The translations under genes and the position numbers were made by a program. A DNA stretch of 9,716 nt, from contig URGC01000092.1 in the NCBI GenBank assembly GCA_900547255.1, forward strand, positions 1 to 9,716, read 5' to 3'. The notes below the pieces were generated by a model. It did not search any database. It saw only the letters and a program-made list of their open reading frames with translations, and was not told where the DNA came from. The DNA comes from an uncultured Eubacterium sp. (GTDB lineage: Bacteria; Bacillota; Clostridia; Lachnospirales; Lachnospiraceae). Shown piece after piece: positions 8,091 through 9,716 of the stretch (within the stretch, counting starts at the first letter, position 1; each line of letters begins with the position of its first letter).

Positions 8091-8114
8091 CCCATATCAT
8101 GTGAGGGATATGGG
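8091..8114 (+). promoter_or_regulatory. Perfect inverted repeat covering the TPR gene start codon
   Basis: CCCATATC (8091-8098) and GATATGGG (8107-8114) are exact reverse complements with an 8-base loop. The likely ATG start (8110-8112) lies in the 3' arm and an alternative GTG start (8101-8103) lies in the loop. A strong ribosome binding site (GAAGGAGG, 8076-8083) lies just upstream, itself in the loop of a possible GGAC/GTCC stem (8072-8075/8086-8089). Such a hairpin could limit initiation or bring the distant binding site closer to the start. The structure is seen; its function is inferred. Confidence 0.5.
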
Positions 8115-8871
8115 AGTCAGGATATATAATCTTGAAGAGCTGTGCTACCTTGTGTATAACAATATATATGTAATCAGCAAAGATTTTTTCAGTGACAGTC
8201 TTATCAGCTTTATCAGTGAAGAGACAGGCGAGAAGAATCTTGCAGCCAAGCTGAAATCATTAAAGGATGGCAACAGCAATCTTGCAGAGATGGTTATAAC
8301 GCTGTTCATGTATGTTGATTACTATACGGTTGAGGAGATAGAGGCAATCAAGGGTGTCTTAGAGACTTTAAACTCCCAGAATGTGTCGGAGAGGTTAAAG
8401 ACAAGGGGAGACACATATCTTGAGAATGGCTGCTATTACAGCGCAATCCGCAATTACCAGAAGATTATTGATTCTCCGGTTGATACGACACTTCCAGCGT
8501 ATTTTTATGCGAAGGTTTATCACAATATTGGCGTTGCATATGCCAAGCTGTTTATATTCGACCAGGCGGAGACTTATTTTAATGAAGCGTTTAAGATAAG
8601 CCAGCATGATGAGTCCAAGAAATGTGCGATTGCAGTACACAGGCTTGCGCTTGGAGACAATATAATAGAGCGTGATGATGCGACTGAACTGGAATATGTT
8701 GTCAAAAGAGAGCTTGAGACACTTATAGATAATGCGAGATACAGTGATGAATACAGAAGACTTTCAGAGATTGACAAGAACAAGGATGAGTCAGATATAA
8801 CTAACTATTATGCTGATGTATCGGGTGTGCTTGACGGCTGGAAGAGAGATTATATCAGATATAAATCATAG
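8110..8871 (+). CDS. Tetratricopeptide repeat (TPR) protein, cytoplasmic, unknown function
   Basis: This gene encodes about 253 residues with no signal peptide or membrane segment. The N-terminal half (from VRIYNLEELCYLVYNNIY) is a helical domain I do not recognise. The middle holds two TPR-like helix pairs: ERLKTRGDTYLENGCYYSAI, then NYQKIID, and next KVYHNIGVAYAKLFIFDQAE with TYFNEAFKIS. A charged helical tail ends in WKRDYIRYKS. TPRs bind protein partners and often act as Hsp70 co-factors, which fits the gene just upstream. The start is uncertain. ATG 8110 begins just before the conserved-looking part but sits in a hairpin. GTG 8101 is 17 bases from the strong GAAGGAGG. ATG 8050 has GGAAAGG 6 bases upstream and would overlap the Hsp70-like gene by 23 bases, adding 20 residues. 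The reading frame and stop (TAG 8869-8871) are secure. Confidence 0.87.
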   Translation: MGVRIYNLEELCYLVYNNIYVISKDFFSDSLISFISEETGEKNLAAKLKSLKDGNSNLAEMVITLFMYVDYYTVEEIEAIKGVLETLNSQNVSERLKTRGDTYLENGCYYSAIRNYQKIIDSPVDTTLPAYFYAKVYHNIGVAYAKLFIFDQAETYFNEAFKISQHDESKKCAIAVHRLALGDNIIERDDATELEYVVKRELETLIDNARYSDEYRRLSEIDKNKDESDITNYYADVSGVLDGWKRDYIRYKS

Positions 8872-8903
8872 TGTACTATGAGATGTACGGAAATGAGGAT
8901 AGT

Positions 8904-9716
8904 GTGGGATTTTTAAAAAATATTAAAAATAAAATATCCAGTTTGTATTCTAATGAGAATCTAAGCGACACAGAGTACGAGAGGTATCTTGAAAAGTATC
9001 AGGATACGGATGAGTACGGAATGCCGCTTAAAGATTCGTTCTGGCAGGAGTGGTCTTTAAAAGAGGATACTAAAGAGGTTGACGAGGAATATATTGAGTG
9101 GAAAAAGCAGCATGAGAATCTTGAAAATGTCAATCTGTCGTATTTCTCAGAACCTGACATGGTTGAATACATAAGAGACCAGTGTGAGGTCATGGAGGAA
9201 GCTACACGTCATATAGATGAGGTTATGCTTGAGTACAACAATATAACAGAGCATTTTGCTGATATTGAGCTGTACGAGAATGCTCCTGATGTGTTAAGAC
9301 ACCAGATTGCGGATGCCGCAGAGAGAGTTGATAATCTTCTTATCGATAGAAGAATTGTCAAATCAGGTGAGGCAAAGCTTTCCAACAATGCATACCACAG
9401 AATGGAAACTTATGAGGAAGAGATTCCAAAGATGGTGACATACATAGGGGAAGAGGAAGATTATTATGATGCGCTTGCAAGAGATATAAGAATATTAGAG
9501 GGAGAACAGTTATCGCTTAGAATTGAGGCAAAGCATCTCAAACGCCGCCAGATTAATATAAGACAGAGCTGTATTATAATGCTTGCATGCTTTGCGCTTG
9601 TCTACTGCGTGTTTGTGATTGCGAGCGTGGCATCGGAAGACCAGATGAATATATTTATATTCTTTATAGTCACTGCTATAGGAGCATTTATGGCGGTAGG
9701 TTCTTATGCACTTATG
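8904..9716 (+). CDS. Acidic helical/coiled-coil protein with C-terminal membrane segments (3' end outside window)
   Basis: An open frame without stops runs from 8871 to the right edge. From GTG 8904 the visible protein is 271 residues. It starts with a basic amphipathic stretch (FLKNIKNKISSLYS), then a very acidic helical region with coiled-coil character (about 85-215, for example VMEEATRHIDEVMLEY and DIRILEGEQLSLRIEAK). A basic patch (KHLKRRQINIR, 210-220) comes just before two hydrophobic segments: SCIIMLACFALVYCVFVIAS (222-241) and NIFIFFIVTAIGAFMAVGSY (249-268). No signal peptide is seen. The positive patch suggests the long N-terminal part stays in the cytoplasm. GTG 8904 has GAGG at 8895-8898, 5 bases away. 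Alternatives are GTG 8871, sharing a base with the previous stop (TAGTG), and ATG 8883, both without a clear binding site. I do not recognise the family. It could anchor the products of the upstream genes to the membrane. Confidence 0.85.
   Translation, partial: MGFLKNIKNKISSLYSNENLSDTEYERYLEKYQDTDEYGMPLKDSFWQEWSLKEDTKEVDEEYIEWKKQHENLENVNLSYFSEPDMVEYIRDQCEVMEEATRHIDEVMLEYNNITEHFADIELYENAPDVLRHQIADAAERVDNLLIDRRIVKSGEAKLSNNAYHRMETYEEEIPKMVTYIGEEEDYYDALARDIRILEGEQLSLRIEAKHLKRRQINIRQSCIIMLACFALVYCVFVIASVASEDQMNIFIFFIVTAIGAFMAVGSYALM

Noticed and set aside
7679..8095. A 138-codon open frame on the - strand inside the Hsp70-like gene
   Set aside because: It is fully antisense to a well-supported gene, shows no recognisable motif and reflects codon bias of the + strand.

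Overview
The window looks like chromosomal DNA from a low-to-moderate-GC Clostridia bacterium, most likely a gut Lachnospiraceae (Lachnospira/Eubacterium/Roseburia-like). This rests on moderately AT-rich coding sequence, GGAGG-type ribosome binding sites, tightly packed same-strand genes, and two large proteins whose sequences I recognise as resembling the Lachnospiraceae families DUF5717 and DUF5716. All genes read on the + strand. I see no tRNA, rRNA, CRISPR array or insertion sequence.

Left part (1-1742): the 3' end of an ABC transporter ATPase gene (3-326), a 180 bp intergenic stretch, then a secreted D-alanyl-D-alanine carboxypeptidase of the PBP5/DacF (S11) family with all three active-site motifs (507-1742).

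Middle (1743-3235): a 170 bp intergenic region with a short GC-rich hairpin (1764-1776), a possible extended -10 promoter (1826-1834) and a 42-nt two-level hairpin with alternative pairing (1853-1894). These lead into rarA, the AAA+ replication-associated recombination ATPase, whose start is best placed at 1913.

Right part (3243-9716): four closely spaced genes that appear to be co-transcribed with rarA. In order they are (i) a 1192-residue soluble protein with two N-terminal beta-sandwich-like domains, a long helical solenoid and a C-terminal beta domain (DUF5717-like); (ii) a 398-residue short Hsp70-like protein (DUF5716-like) with a recognisable ATPase fold and substrate-binding-like beta domain but degenerate phosphate-binding loops; (iii) a TPR protein of about 254 residues; (iv) an acidic, helix-rich protein ending in two membrane segments, cut off by the right edge. 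No function is known to me for this group. The make-up suggests a membrane-tethered assembly of an Hsp70-like core, TPR adaptors and a large scaffold. This is the most interesting part of the window.

Smaller oddities are a partial tandem duplication over the stop codon of the large gene (6815-6864) and a perfect 8-bp inverted repeat that places the likely start codon of the TPR gene inside a hairpin (8091-8114).
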